From Candidatus Zhuqueibacterota bacterium (GTDB lineage Bacteria; Zhuqueibacterota; Zhuqueibacteria; Residuimicrobiales; Krinioviventaceae), in the NCBI GenBank assembly GCA_016928775.1, contig JAFGKD010000118.1:1-35309 (forward strand): a stretch of 35,309 nucleotides of DNA, read 5' to 3'. The notes under the pieces are model-generated. The model saw only the letters and a program-made list of their open reading frames with translations. It made no database searches and was not told where the DNA came from. A program made the position numbers and the translations under genes. The stretch's first letter is position 1. Every line of letters starts with the position of its first letter. Shown here piece by piece: positions 16,523 through 24,410 of this stretch.

Positions 16523-17881
16523 TTAATAAAAATAAGATACCAAGAGTCGGAGACCGTTAAAGCTTTTCTGCACATCCGCAAAGTCTCGATAGTGTGCATC
16601 ACGATAATAATAAATGTACTCCAGGCCAAGACCAAAGTTTTCCCAAATCGGGACATTATATTCGAGGGATAGCATGTCGATACGATCAGTCCCCTGGGCG
16701 CCTTGAATGGCGTTGTAAAAGAAATAGTTATAATCAAAATAGAGACTGCCGAATGTGTCATGCATCAGCAGTGCGTCCAGTCGCACTTTGTATCCCCAGC
16801 TATAGTTGTAGTTCAATCCATGTGAAGACGTGGCGTATTCATTATTGCTGCCACCGATAATAACGGCGCCGATGTGCGGTGCGGTGATGAGAGTCAAATT
16901 AGATCGCAGCGGGAAACGCGACATGAGGCCGCTGCCAATTGTCGCACCGCCAAAATTTACGATCTGATTGTTGACATAGTCATGATGTTGAAACAAACCG
17001 ACCAGATGTGTCACCTGGTCATTTACACCGGTTTGAAAATTCTTGCCCAACAGCAGCGCGCGGGCGGTAATAGCCATGTTGCGGGTGGTGTCGGCCTTGC
17101 TGGTCCAAAAACGAAATGTAAAATAGTCAAACGGTTTTCGTTTGTCTTTCATGTGCAGCGGAGAGCCATAGTGTAAAGTCATTTCCACAGTAGGATTGGT
17201 CTTAATATTGTCAAAATCGCTGCCTCGCCACTCACCTCGGCCGCCAACGGACAAGGTGCCGGTGATGGGTTGTCGAATATGATTGGCGAACGAACGCTTT
17301 TGTTTCATGTCACCGCGAATAAGGCGATTGAATCCGCCCACCGGATTAATCAATGCAGCGCCAAGTTCGCGAAACACGCGTTCGCTGCCGCGAGCCCGGT
17401 CATCCAACAATTGCTCGGAGAACCGAAACATCACTTCACCAACCGAGATGCCGCCGAGGGTGGTCATGACGAGATCGTTGTAGCTGGGAAACTCGCTCTC
17501 CATAAAGAGCTCCCACATCATGCTGCCGCCAAAGACAAAGGGTGTTGACTCCCAAAAACTCATGCCATTGGTGCGGGCGGCATTAAAATACAAATTGCCA
17601 TGATACGGGTGATCAAAAAAGTTGGTTTTAAAGACATTCGGATCCCACTCAAAACCGTGCCGCATATTCCAGACGGCTGATTGATAGCTGATTTGCGACC
17701 AAAAACCATCGAGAACAAAGTAGGCAAATGCCCAAACGCCAACATTGATGGTGGCGATCTCGGCAACGGCAATATCCGGACGATTGGGAATGGGAAGGAC
17801 AACCTCGCTGGAATCGATTTGCCCTGAAACCGTAGCAGCAAAGATCAATATGAAAAGAAGACATTCCCATATTTTTTTCAC
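16523..17881 (-). CDS. DUF3943 envelope protein, GTG start
   Basis: This 452-residue exported protein starts at GTG 17881, preceded by GGAGG with a 5-nt spacer. A signal peptide follows directly (VKKIWECLLFILIFAATVSG). Residues 91-110 (HPYHGNLYFNAARTNGMSFW) and 143-190 (GGISVGEVMFRFSEQLLDD, RGSERVFRELG, NPVGGFNRLIRGD) match the DUF3943 family, common in Bacteroidetes and relatives. The remainder, from about 210, is a run of amphipathic beta strands ending FNGLRLLVSYFY, consistent with an outer-membrane barrel. The family has no established function. It is the first gene of the leftward barrel/ion-channel set, and the inverted-repeat region begins about 180 bp upstream. The gap contains a weak AGGCT/AGCCT hairpin near 17949-17964. 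Confidence 0.75.
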   Translation of the reverse strand: MKKIWECLLFILIFAATVSGQIDSSEVVLPIPNRPDIAVAEIATINVGVWAFAYFVLDGFWSQISYQSAVWNMRHGFEWDPNVFKTNFFDHPYHGNLYFNAARTNGMSFWESTPFVFGGSMMWELFMESEFPSYNDLVMTTLGGISVGEVMFRFSEQLLDDRARGSERVFRELGAALINPVGGFNRLIRGDMKQKRSFANHIRQPITGTLSVGGRGEWRGSDFDNIKTNPTVEMTLHYGSPLHMKDKRKPFDYFTFRFWTSKADTTRNMAITARALLLGKNFQTGVNDQVTHLVGLFQHHDYVNNQIVNFGGATIGSGLMSRFPLRSNLTLITAPHIGAVIIGGSNNEYATSSHGLNYNYSWGYKVRLDALLMHDTFGSLYFDYNYFFYNAIQGAQGTDRIDMLSLEYNVPIWENFGLGLEYIYYYRDAHYRDFADVQKSFNGLRLLVSYFY

Positions 17882-18063
17882 AGTACCCTCCGACAACAAA
17901 TCCAAAATTTCGAGTAATTATTTGAATTTAAAAATACAAAAACAAACAGGCTGGAAAAAAGCCTATGCTTTTAACTTCATATCTGCTTCTACGAGTCCAT
18001 ACATGAAATAGGCGACGGATTCGTTTTCTTTAATATCTCGACGTATAAGCCTCCACGAATAGC
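17882..18063. other. AT-rich gap upstream of the DUF3943 operon
   Basis: This should contain the leftward promoter of the DUF3943, barrel and ion-channel genes. I cannot assign -10/-35 boxes with confidence. AGGCT-(GGAAAAA)-AGCCT at about 17949-17964 could form a 5-bp hairpin, read as a weak leftward terminator-like structure. Confidence 0.3.
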
Positions 18064-18284
18064 GACTCACCTTTTCATTGGGAACGATATACTTTTTCGT
18101 GCTGCGCTAATAGAAAATAAGCGAAATATTTCATTGTCGTAAGTATTTTACCGTTTCATGATACGGTAAAATTTTATGCGTTTTAAACCAAAGCAGAGGA
18201 AACGAAATCGCAAGTGCTTGGAAAGCCAGAGACCTCGTCACCTGACTTTTCTGAGAAAGAAATTCGTGAGCATGCGAGGCATGT
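18064..18284 (+). repeat. Left arm of an inverted duplication (promoter plus gene head)
   Basis: Read rightward, this segment aligns almost without gaps to the complement of 19972-20191, about three quarters identical by eye. Conserved blocks are CTTTTCATTGGGAA, the 26-bp palindrome, AACCAAAGC, and the first ~25 codons from a GTG start (GTGCTTG, AAGCCAGAGAC). Weaker similarity continues through the poly-A tract to about 18380. The arms enclose the body of the TPR gene. Confidence 0.8.
18146..18171. promoter_or_regulatory. Palindromic operator-like site, left copy
   Basis: TTTTACCGT and ACGGTAAAA flank a TCATGA centre, giving a 26-bp palindrome with one mismatched pair. It ends 42 bp before the GTG of the paralog remnant. 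A closely related site occupies the same place before the TPR gene (20085). The size and symmetry fit a dimeric regulator's binding site. No regulator gene of a known family is adjacent. Confidence 0.6.
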
Positions 18285-18333
18285 AAATATACGGTTTGCG
18301 GATACTTGTGGACTCCAACGCTTCGATTGGTGA
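18214..18333 (+). pseudogene. Head-only remnant of a TPR/TolB-like gene paralog
   Basis: A GTG start opens 39 codons beginning VLGKPETSSPDFSEKEIREH. The intact gene begins VLEKPETVSHVFPEERIRAH, so V, L, KPET, S, F, E, IR and H are shared in register. The reading frame then stops at TGA just before an A7 tract, where the intact gene has A8. Decayed similarity can be followed to about 18380, shortly before the 3' end of the oppositely oriented intact gene. No TolB-like or TPR body follows. It is best read as a truncated and decaying duplicate. A functional 39-residue peptide is possible but unsupported. Confidence 0.6.
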
Positions 18334-18441
18334 AAAAAACGAGATGAGACTTTTTGTATTATCCGATGAATCCGGTCAAAAATATGACTCACTCATTGAA
18401 CGATAGATCCAAGAAGGAATTTGACGCACGATGATTAATGT

Positions 18442-20042
18442 TCAAAGTTTCATACCCCCTTTAACCAATCCATCCAAAATATGGGCAACTAGCTCGTCCT
18501 CTTTGATATATCGCCGAATGAGCATCTCTGCTTTGTCGGGGAAATCCGGTCTCAGATTTAAAAGCTGTGCTATATTCTGTTTAGCTTTTGCGAGCTCATT
18601 CAATTGGCCAAGACAAGCAACTCGCAACATAGGACACCAAAAGAGTCCGGGTATTGTATATTTGCGCGCCTCCTCAAAGGCCGCATCATAGTGTCGCAGT
18701 CGATAGTGATAAGCGAATGTGGCGCCGTGAAAGAACAGAGGATATCCGGTATTCTGCGACATGGCTTTTTCGAGCAGAGCTACACCGTGCTCCCAGTCGC
18801 CATATAATGCAAGAAAAAAGCCAATGCTGCCGACGCGCATGGGCGAGTTTGGATTGAGATCCAGTGCCTTTTCCATTTCTTGAAAAAACAGCTCTTTTTG
18901 GTTTTTATAAAAATAGATGGTTGCGGAAACAATGCGAACAAATTGATTAAACGGATCCAGGGCGCAGGCTTTTTTGGCCAGCTTGGCAGCTTTTTCAAGA
19001 GCGCCTTCGCTATGCGGCAAATCGAGCATATATCGCGTCGCATACAAGTCCGCCAACATGGCCGCGGCTGTACCATTCTCGGGATCTTTCTGAACAGCCA
19101 ACTCGAGCGCATAAAACGCGGCTTTGTGGGATTCCGGTGTATGCTGGGTCAGATGGTAATAAAATCGCAGTTTCGCATCGTAAACACTCGGGTCGTGAGT
19201 CCGCCTGGCCTTCGCCTCCCTGGAGAGCGCGTGCGGCACCACGCCATATTCGCTGACAAGTTTTGCCATCGATTCCCCGACAATGTCCTCCTGAATCATC
19301 ATCAAGCTGCTGTCTGTCAATTTCCGGCGATAATGCTCGCCCCATATCTGCTCGCCGGTCATCACATCAAATGCTTTGATGGATATTTTTACCGTGTCTT
19401 CGTCTTTCCTGATGGCGCCCTCAATGGCAAAGTGAGCGTCCACGCTCTTGCGCTCTTCGTCACTGCTTTGATTTCGCGGCAAAGCGCCGGCATGATAGCC
19501 AAGAATTTTGAAATCCTGGTATCGAGACAGCTCGATGCTGAGCTCTTCAGCAAAGCCTTGCACAAAATAATCCTGCGCCGGATCACCGGTTAAATTGCGA
19601 AACGGCAGAACTGCAATAACAGGCCGGTCTAAGGGCACGGATTCATATGAAGAATCAGATTGATCTTGACCTGACTCTATATTCGAATGCATGGGGAGAA
19701 ATTGCGGCGCATAATTTCCAATCGGAATAACGATACGAAATGGTATATCCTCCGCTCTCGCATAATACAGCTCGAGCGAGCGGCGCAAACGACCGATATT
19801 GATTCGAACGAGGGGATTGAGATCAGGATTAAAGGATGAATCTTTATTAAAAACATCGACGGCGATGGAATAGCCTTTAATATCGTCTGCTCGCCCCGCC
19901 AGCGCCTCTTCGACCAGATAGCTTAATAGCTGACAAAGTGTTTTTTTTCACGAAACTCTGGACTATCACAGACATTCTTCACATGCGCACGAATTCTTTC
20001 TTCAGGGAAGACATGTGATACTGTCTCTGGCTTTTCAAGCAC
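18442..20042 (-). CDS. TolB-like domain/TPR protein with an apparent frameshift at an A8 tract
   Basis: Read through one frameshift, the product has about 533 residues. Residues 1-110 form a helical N-terminal module known ahead of TolB-like/TPR domains (EERIRAHVKNVCDSPEFREK, then LSYLVEEALAGRADDIKGYS, then NPLVRINIGRLRRSLELYY). Residues 141-242 are TolB/FlgO-like (PVIAVLPFRNLTGDPAQDYF, GEQIWGEHYRRKL). About six TPR helix pairs follow to the C-terminus. The N-terminal frame (GTG 20042) stops at 19923. The downstream frame is open from about 19955 and needs one extra A in the A8 tract (T8 at 19941-19948 on the + strand) to join it. This could be a sequencing error, slippage or a recent mutation. 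Such proteins are usually signalling or regulatory scaffolds, often fused to cyclase or DNA-binding domains; neither is present here. No signal peptide or membrane helix is visible. The GTG has GAAGGAAG about 11 nt upstream. Confidence 0.75.
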
Positions 20043-20191
20043 TGTCGGTTACGCTTCCTTCGCTTTGGTTCAAAAGCTATTCAATTTTACTGTATCATGT
20101 AACGGTAAAATACTTACAAGATTGCAACAATTCTCTTATGTTGTGTTAACGCAGTCCGATACAGTATATATTCCCAATGAAAAAGTGAGTC
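19972..20191 (-). repeat. Right arm of the inverted duplication
   Basis: This is the promoter and first codons of the TPR gene, read leftward. It matches 18064-18284 in inverted orientation. The distal conserved block CTTTTTCATTGGGAA lies near 20173-20187 (complement), about 60 bp beyond the palindrome. Similarity stops abruptly just past it (20191), so the duplicated unit seems to end there. Confidence 0.8.
20085..20110. promoter_or_regulatory. Palindromic operator-like site, right copy
   Basis: TTTTACTGT and ACGGTAAAA flank ATCATGTA, a 26-bp imperfect palindrome. It ends 42 bp upstream of the TPR gene's GTG, the same spacing as the left copy at 18146. It also lies about 135 bp upstream of the rightward small gene at 20247, so it could control both directions. 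Confidence 0.6.
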
Positions 20192-20246
20192 TCTATTGGT
20201 GATTTCATTTCACCCAAACTCTTTATTATATGAATGAACGCATAAA

Positions 20247-20507
20247 ATGGCAAGTAAAAAATGTGATCTCGATTTAATTTTCGAAAATTATCCGGATCAT
20301 CATTCTGCTATCGCCGCACTTTATGGTGAGAGTGCATGCTTTCGGTCACTGTGCGAGGATTACATGAACTGCCTCACATTTATCAATACGCTGGAATCGC
20401 AAATGGATTCAGAACAGCACGATCTTGAGGAATTTAAATGCTTGCTCCAGGATCTGAAAGATGAACTTGATGAGCGAATAAACGCCTATGACAAGGATGA
20501 TTACTAA
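20247..20507 (+). CDS. Small conserved-looking helical protein of unknown function
   Basis: This 86-residue acidic protein has no signal peptide. It recalls a family of 80-90-residue cytoplasmic proteins with the pattern YPDHHSAIAALY followed by FRSLCEDYMNC, here at residues about 15-42. The second half (DLEEFKCLLQDLKDELDERI) is a predicted helix with coiled-coil spacing. Three cysteines are present (at about 6, 31 and 36, with others later), but no metal-binding pattern is convincing. No clear Shine-Dalgarno precedes the ATG (GAATGAACGC only). It shares an upstream region with the divergent TPR gene, including the 26-bp palindrome. The function is unknown. Confidence 0.6.
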   Translation: MASKKCDLDLIFENYPDHHSAIAALYGESACFRSLCEDYMNCLTFINTLESQMDSEQHDLEEFKCLLQDLKDELDERINAYDKDDY

Positions 20508-20570
20508 CATGGCCGGCCGCGTCATTGAACAAAGATTGTATTTCATTTTTTCATTCGCACTATTTCAACG

Positions 20571-20656
20571 AAGTCGCCGAGAGCGTAAAGTTTCGCAGAT
20601 TTTTCAGTGCTTCTCTGCGTGTCCTCTGTGAGCTCTGCCGTCTTTGCGTTGGTTGT
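20571..20656. repeat. Degenerate GCAGAG-type hairpin
   Basis: The left arm GTCGCCGAGAGCGTAAAG and the right arm, running from TTCTCTGCGTGTCC to GCCGTCTTTGCG, are partially complementary. The TTTGCG/CTCTGCG words match the other elements. It fills the gap between the small helical protein and the next barrel gene. Confidence 0.5.
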
Positions 20657-20718
20657 ATCGCAACGGCATTCAGGAATCAAATTGTAAATCGTTTACCAAT
20701 TGATGAAAGTTTAGCTCA

Positions 20719-21150
20719 ATGAAAAAATTATTGTTGTTTTTCTGTGTGCTGCAAATCACATCAGCCCTGGGTTATGCTCAGGAACTCGGTGTCCGCTTTG
20801 GCAACGTTTCGGGCGGGAATGTGGCTCTCGATGCCGTTTTCAGCACAACAAAATTCAGCAGAATTCATGCCGATCTGTCCTTTGGTGACGGCGTCGCTAT
20901 TGACCTGATCTGGGACTTTCACTACAAACCGCTGGGCAACGAGGCGTTTGACTGGTACGTTGGCATCGGGCCTTACAGCTATCTCGGGAGTCCGTTTGAG
21001 CTTGGATTGATCGCCGAGATTGGCCTGGAATATCACTTTAAGGATATCCCTCTGGCTATCGGCGGTGACTGGCGGCCGTTTTTAAGAGTTATCGATAATA
21101 CCGATGTGGGCTGGAACGGCTTTGGTTTGAATGTGCGACTGGTCTTGTAA
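20719..21150 (+). CDS. Small exported beta-barrel-like protein
   Basis: This 143-residue protein has a signal peptide (MKKLLLFFCVLQITSALGYAQ). The mature part alternates hydrophobic and polar residues in short strands (LGVRFGNVSGGNVALDAVFS, FDWYVGIGPYSYLG, LGLIAEIGLEYHF) and ends GFGLNVRLVL. The last strand and length resemble the small outer-membrane barrels annotated as BAPKO_0422-like, which is a tentative comparison. Shine-Dalgarno complementarity is poor (GAAAG 9 nt upstream). It starts the rightward envelope run and is followed 41 bp later by the DUF481 gene, probably in one transcript. Confidence 0.65.
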   Translation: MKKLLLFFCVLQITSALGYAQELGVRFGNVSGGNVALDAVFSTTKFSRIHADLSFGDGVAIDLIWDFHYKPLGNEAFDWYVGIGPYSYLGSPFELGLIAEIGLEYHFKDIPLAIGGDWRPFLRVIDNTDVGWNGFGLNVRLVL

Positions 21151-21191
21151 CGCGTTATTCGCCGCGACACATTAAAAAATTAGAACAGGCA

Positions 21192-22199
21192 ATGAAACCT
21201 CTAACTTTATTGATATTAGCCATGCTTCACGTATGTTATTCAACACCATCCGATTCACTGCTGTTCAAAAACGGCAACGCCCTCAACGGCGAGATCAAAT
21301 CCATGAATCGTGGTGTGCTCGTTTTGGAGACCGACTATAGCGACAGCGATTTCAAAATAAAGTGGGCCGATATCCAATACATCGCAACCGTGTCGGAATT
21401 TTTGGTCACGCTATCCGATGAAACAAAATACTATGGCACGATAAAGTCGAGCTCTGAATCTACGGTGAATATCACCATCATAAACAACAAAAAGATCGAG
21501 TGCGGCATTAATGACATTGTCTTTCTCAAACCGCTCGAAAAAGAGTTATCTGACCGAATATCAGCCTCCATCGATGTGGGATTCAGTTTGACAAAAGCGC
21601 GGAATTTACATCAGTTGAGCAGCCGGAGCTCGGTCGGTTATGAAGCGCGAAAATGGCTGACCGAAGCGACATTTAACTCGCTCTATTCCAGACAAGATGA
21701 TATTGAACCCACAGAACGTACAGAAGGCTCGCTGGACTTTCGCTATGTTCTCCCCAGAGGTTGGTATTCGGTTGCCACGATTTCGCTGCTCTCCAATACG
21801 GAACAGCAGCTTGATTTACGAATGAATGCCCAGATTGGCCAGGGAAGGTACATTATTCGAACCAACCGTTTTTATTGGGGCGCCAAACTGGGTGTGAATC
21901 GAAACAGTGAATCGTACACCAGCGCAACCGAGGATCGGGATTCCTGGGAGGCGCACGTTGGAACCGAATTGAACCTGTATGATGTCGGCGATTTCAGCCT
22001 GCATATTAACTTGATCGCCTATCCGGGCTTGACGCAAAGAGGCCGTTTGCGCTCCGATATGAACCTGGATTTTAAATATGATTTACCCTATGACTTTTAT
22101 ATAAAATTTGGCGGCACCTTGAATTATGACAATCAACCGGCAGAAGACGCCAGTCAATCGGACTATGTCGTGCAGTCGGGTTTGGGATGGGAGTGGTAA
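21192..22199 (+). CDS. DUF481 outer-membrane barrel protein with N-terminal beta domain
   Basis: This 335-residue protein has a short signal peptide (MKPLTLLILAMLHVCYS). Residues about 20-115 are a small beta domain (LLFKNGNALNGEIKSMNRGV, KIKWADIQYI, DETKYYGTI) often found before DUF481. Residues about 125-335 form the DUF481/YdiY-type barrel: SSRSSVGYEARKWLTEATFN, then many strands, ending DYVVQSGLGWEW. The terminal aromatic fits BAM recognition. YdiY-family proteins are acid-inducible in enterobacteria, but no role is established here. It follows the preceding barrel gene by 41 bp and abuts the next gene with a 2-bp gap, indicating translational coupling. Confidence 0.75.
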   Translation: MKPLTLLILAMLHVCYSTPSDSLLFKNGNALNGEIKSMNRGVLVLETDYSDSDFKIKWADIQYIATVSEFLVTLSDETKYYGTIKSSSESTVNITIINNKKIECGINDIVFLKPLEKELSDRISASIDVGFSLTKARNLHQLSSRSSVGYEARKWLTEATFNSLYSRQDDIEPTERTEGSLDFRYVLPRGWYSVATISLLSNTEQQLDLRMNAQIGQGRYIIRTNRFYWGAKLGVNRNSESYTSATEDRDSWEAHVGTELNLYDVGDFSLHINLIAYPGLTQRGRLRSDMNLDFKYDLPYDFYIKFGGTLNYDNQPAEDASQSDYVVQSGLGWEW

Positions 22200-22201
22200 T
22201 T

Positions 22202-22876
22202 ATGAAAAAAATCATATTGCTATTTGCATTACTAATCTCTGCAAGCAGCGTCCACTCCCAGGCCGCATTGCTTGTTCTTTTATTCGGCGATAAAGTCGCG
22301 ACTGAGAACTTTTATTTCAGCCTCAAAGCGGGAGCCAATTTTGCAAATCTGAACGGTTTGGATCATACAAACATGCGGCCCGGTGCTCATTTTGGCCTCG
22401 TCACAACGATAAAGATCAATGATAAATTTTATCTGGCGCCGGAATTTACGCCGCTATCGCGCAAAGGCGCGAGAAACATACCCGTGGTACATATCACTTC
22501 TTTGCCCAGAGATACACAACGCACGCTCAACTATATCGATGTGCCCATCATCGCGCGCTATTATGTGCATGAGCGTTTCGGACTGGGCGCCGGGCCTCAG
22601 TTTTCTTTCTTAACCAGCGCGACTGATTCGTACACGACAGATCTGGCGGATGAGGAGGTTGAATACAGCATAGATATAAAAGACGATTTGAATCCATTTG
22701 AATTCGGACTCGTGATTGATATCACTTTTACCGCCTGGAAAGCTCGAAAAGGCAAAGGTTTGAATATCCATGCGAGATACGGGCACGGTCTGACAAATAT
22801 ACTCAAGAATAATTCGGATGAATCGCTGACCAACTCGTTTTTTCAAATGTCGGCGAGTTTTCCATTTGTGCAATAA
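22202..22876 (+). CDS. Outer-membrane beta-barrel protein, PorT-like
   Basis: This 224-residue protein has a signal peptide (MKKIILLFALLISASSVHSQ). The mature strands include FYFSLKAGANFANLNGLD, HFGLVTTIKINDKFYLAPEF and YIDVPIIARYYVHERFGLGAGPQFSFL, a pattern typical of PorT/outer-membrane protein beta-barrel domains common in Bacteroidetes relatives. It ends FFQMSASFPFVQ. The ATG at 22202 lies 2 bp after the DUF481 stop, with GGAGTGG inside that gene's last codons. The spacing implies coupled translation with its neighbour. The function is unknown. Confidence 0.75.
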   Translation: MKKIILLFALLISASSVHSQAALLVLLFGDKVATENFYFSLKAGANFANLNGLDHTNMRPGAHFGLVTTIKINDKFYLAPEFTPLSRKGARNIPVVHITSLPRDTQRTLNYIDVPIIARYYVHERFGLGAGPQFSFLTSATDSYTTDLADEEVEYSIDIKDDLNPFEFGLVIDITFTAWKARKGKGLNIHARYGHGLTNILKNNSDESLTNSFFQMSASFPFVQ

Positions 22877-22897
22877 TCCGACGAACCGGAGGAATTC

Positions 22898-24388
22898 ATG
22901 ACCCGACGCGGTCACTTTGCATTTTTAGCGCTTTTTCTTTTGCGGACATTTGTCCTTGCAGACGGGGAAAAGCTTACGGATAACACGCCGATTGACGAGC
23001 GGGATCTCAAAGATTATCCCATGGTGATTTGGACCGGCATGGAAGCGCCTGTGTTCACCTATGAACAACTGGCTGCTTATTGCGCGCCGATTCTCTGGTT
23101 TAGCCCGGATGAACCGATTCTTGCGGGAACATCAGGTAAAGAAATTATGGTGCCGACCTCCTTTCCTTTTGAAGACTCGGCTTCAACGCCCATCGTCTAT
23201 TATCGTTACCGTCGTTTTTTAACGCGTGGCGGCACAGAGGGGGACGTGATTATCCCAAACGACGATTTAAATAAAACAAAAATCAACTTTGGCCAGGTTG
23301 ATGCCATTGATCTCGACTTTTTCTTTTACTATCCGTTCGAAGAAGGCTTTGGCAGCCATCCGCACGATTGTGAATCCACACAAATGAAAGTGGTGATGCT
23401 GCGATATCCCGAGTCGAAAAAGTACAAATACGTTTTGGCGATTGTGCGCGTCATCGGCAAAGCCCACATGAATTTATGGTACGACAATACGCTGGAGCCG
23501 GATAAACGCACGTTGTTTCCCATCCACATCATGGTTGAGGAAGGCAAACATGCCAGTTGTCCGGATAAAAACGCCGACGGCTATTACACGCCCGGCTACG
23601 ATGTCAACAAACGGGTGAATGACGCCTGGGGTGTGCGGGACGTCATGGCCAGCGGTGTCATGTACACCGGCAATTATGAGGCCTGGATGGCCAAACGACG
23701 GTGGCCGGAACATCGCGTGTTTCCGCCGCTGCCGCAGGACAGTCCGCATTATAAAAAATATGTAAAAAACGGTGTCTATGCGCCGGATCACAATATTTAC
23801 CAGTTGCGTCCGTTTCCCGGTATTGAACAGGCCGAGCCCAGCCTGCAAAAAGTCATGAAAATTTACGGCGTCCTGGACTGGCCGCAATTTGACGTGAAAA
23901 CCGATTACGATGAGCTGGTCGAGTGGTTCGAAATTGAAAATTTTGTCAATTCCTATTCGATCTCCTTGCGCGCGCAGGAGCAGGTTGGGCTCTCGCTTGT
24001 TCTTCCGCTCTTTGTGTTGCGGCATTTTGAAGAACCGTTGAGCGGCGGTTTTATTCTCAATCGGCTTTATGCAAAGAGTTTTGTCTTCGACGATATCGGC
24101 TATAATCTCTTGTACACGCCTTCAGCATCGCGTTGGTTGGACAGCTATTTCGCGGCCGGTGCTGAATGGATCCGAGAGGTTGCAGAAGACGGCTCAAGCA
24201 AAAGAAGACGTCAGTTTGTCACCGAAGCCGGTGTCAAGTTTCGTTTTAACATCCGTTTTTCCAAACTCAGATTCCTCACCGCATTGGGCACGGACTTTTA
24301 TGGCGTTCGCTTTGGTGTGCAGAATGTCGGTGCGTGGGATATTCGCAACATGGGATATGTTGTGGAGGTCGGGGCAGGTGTGTGGTGA
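22898..24388 (+). CDS. Exported protein with Vps62/DUF946-like region and C-terminal barrel-like strands
   Basis: This 496-residue protein has a signal peptide (RGHFAFLALFLLRTFVLA). Residues about 55-250 recall Vps62/DUF946-type proteins: APILWFSPDEPIL, DFFFYYPFEEGFGSHPHDCE (HPHDCE at 154-159) and VEEGKHAS (E214-H218). The paired HDxE and EGKHA strings look like a metal or active site, but no activity is established. From about 350 the sequence turns into beta strands (VGLSLVLPLFVLRHFEEPLS, FVFDDIGYNLLYTPS, LGTDFYGVRFGVQN) ending VVEVGAGVW, which suggests an outer-membrane barrel. It has GGAGG 5 nt before the ATG and starts 21 bp after the previous gene. The Vps62 assignment is tentative; the fusion to a barrel is what I see most clearly. 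Confidence 0.55.
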   Translation: MTRRGHFAFLALFLLRTFVLADGEKLTDNTPIDERDLKDYPMVIWTGMEAPVFTYEQLAAYCAPILWFSPDEPILAGTSGKEIMVPTSFPFEDSASTPIVYYRYRRFLTRGGTEGDVIIPNDDLNKTKINFGQVDAIDLDFFFYYPFEEGFGSHPHDCESTQMKVVMLRYPESKKYKYVLAIVRVIGKAHMNLWYDNTLEPDKRTLFPIHIMVEEGKHASCPDKNADGYYTPGYDVNKRVNDAWGVRDVMASGVMYTGNYEAWMAKRRWPEHRVFPPLPQDSPHYKKYVKNGVYAPDHNIYQLRPFPGIEQAEPSLQKVMKIYGVLDWPQFDVKTDYDELVEWFEIENFVNSYSISLRAQEQVGLSLVLPLFVLRHFEEPLSGGFILNRLYAKSFVFDDIGYNLLYTPSASRWLDSYFAAGAEWIREVAEDGSSKRRRQFVTEAGVKFRFNIRFSKLRFLTALGTDFYGVRFGVQNVGAWDIRNMGYVVEVGAGVW

Positions 24389-24410
24389 TTTTTTAAAACG
24401 ATCGATTATG

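Noticed and set aside
15868..16761. Longer start for the barrel protein at 16494, adding about 89 residues
   Set aside because: The added part overlaps the DUF3943 gene's end, has no signal peptide, and a proper ribosome-binding site and leader sit at 16494.
18064..20191. Inverted arms as terminal repeats of an insertion sequence
   Set aside because: The enclosed gene is a TolB-like/TPR protein, not a transposase. The arms include coding sequence of that same gene, and no target duplication flanks them.
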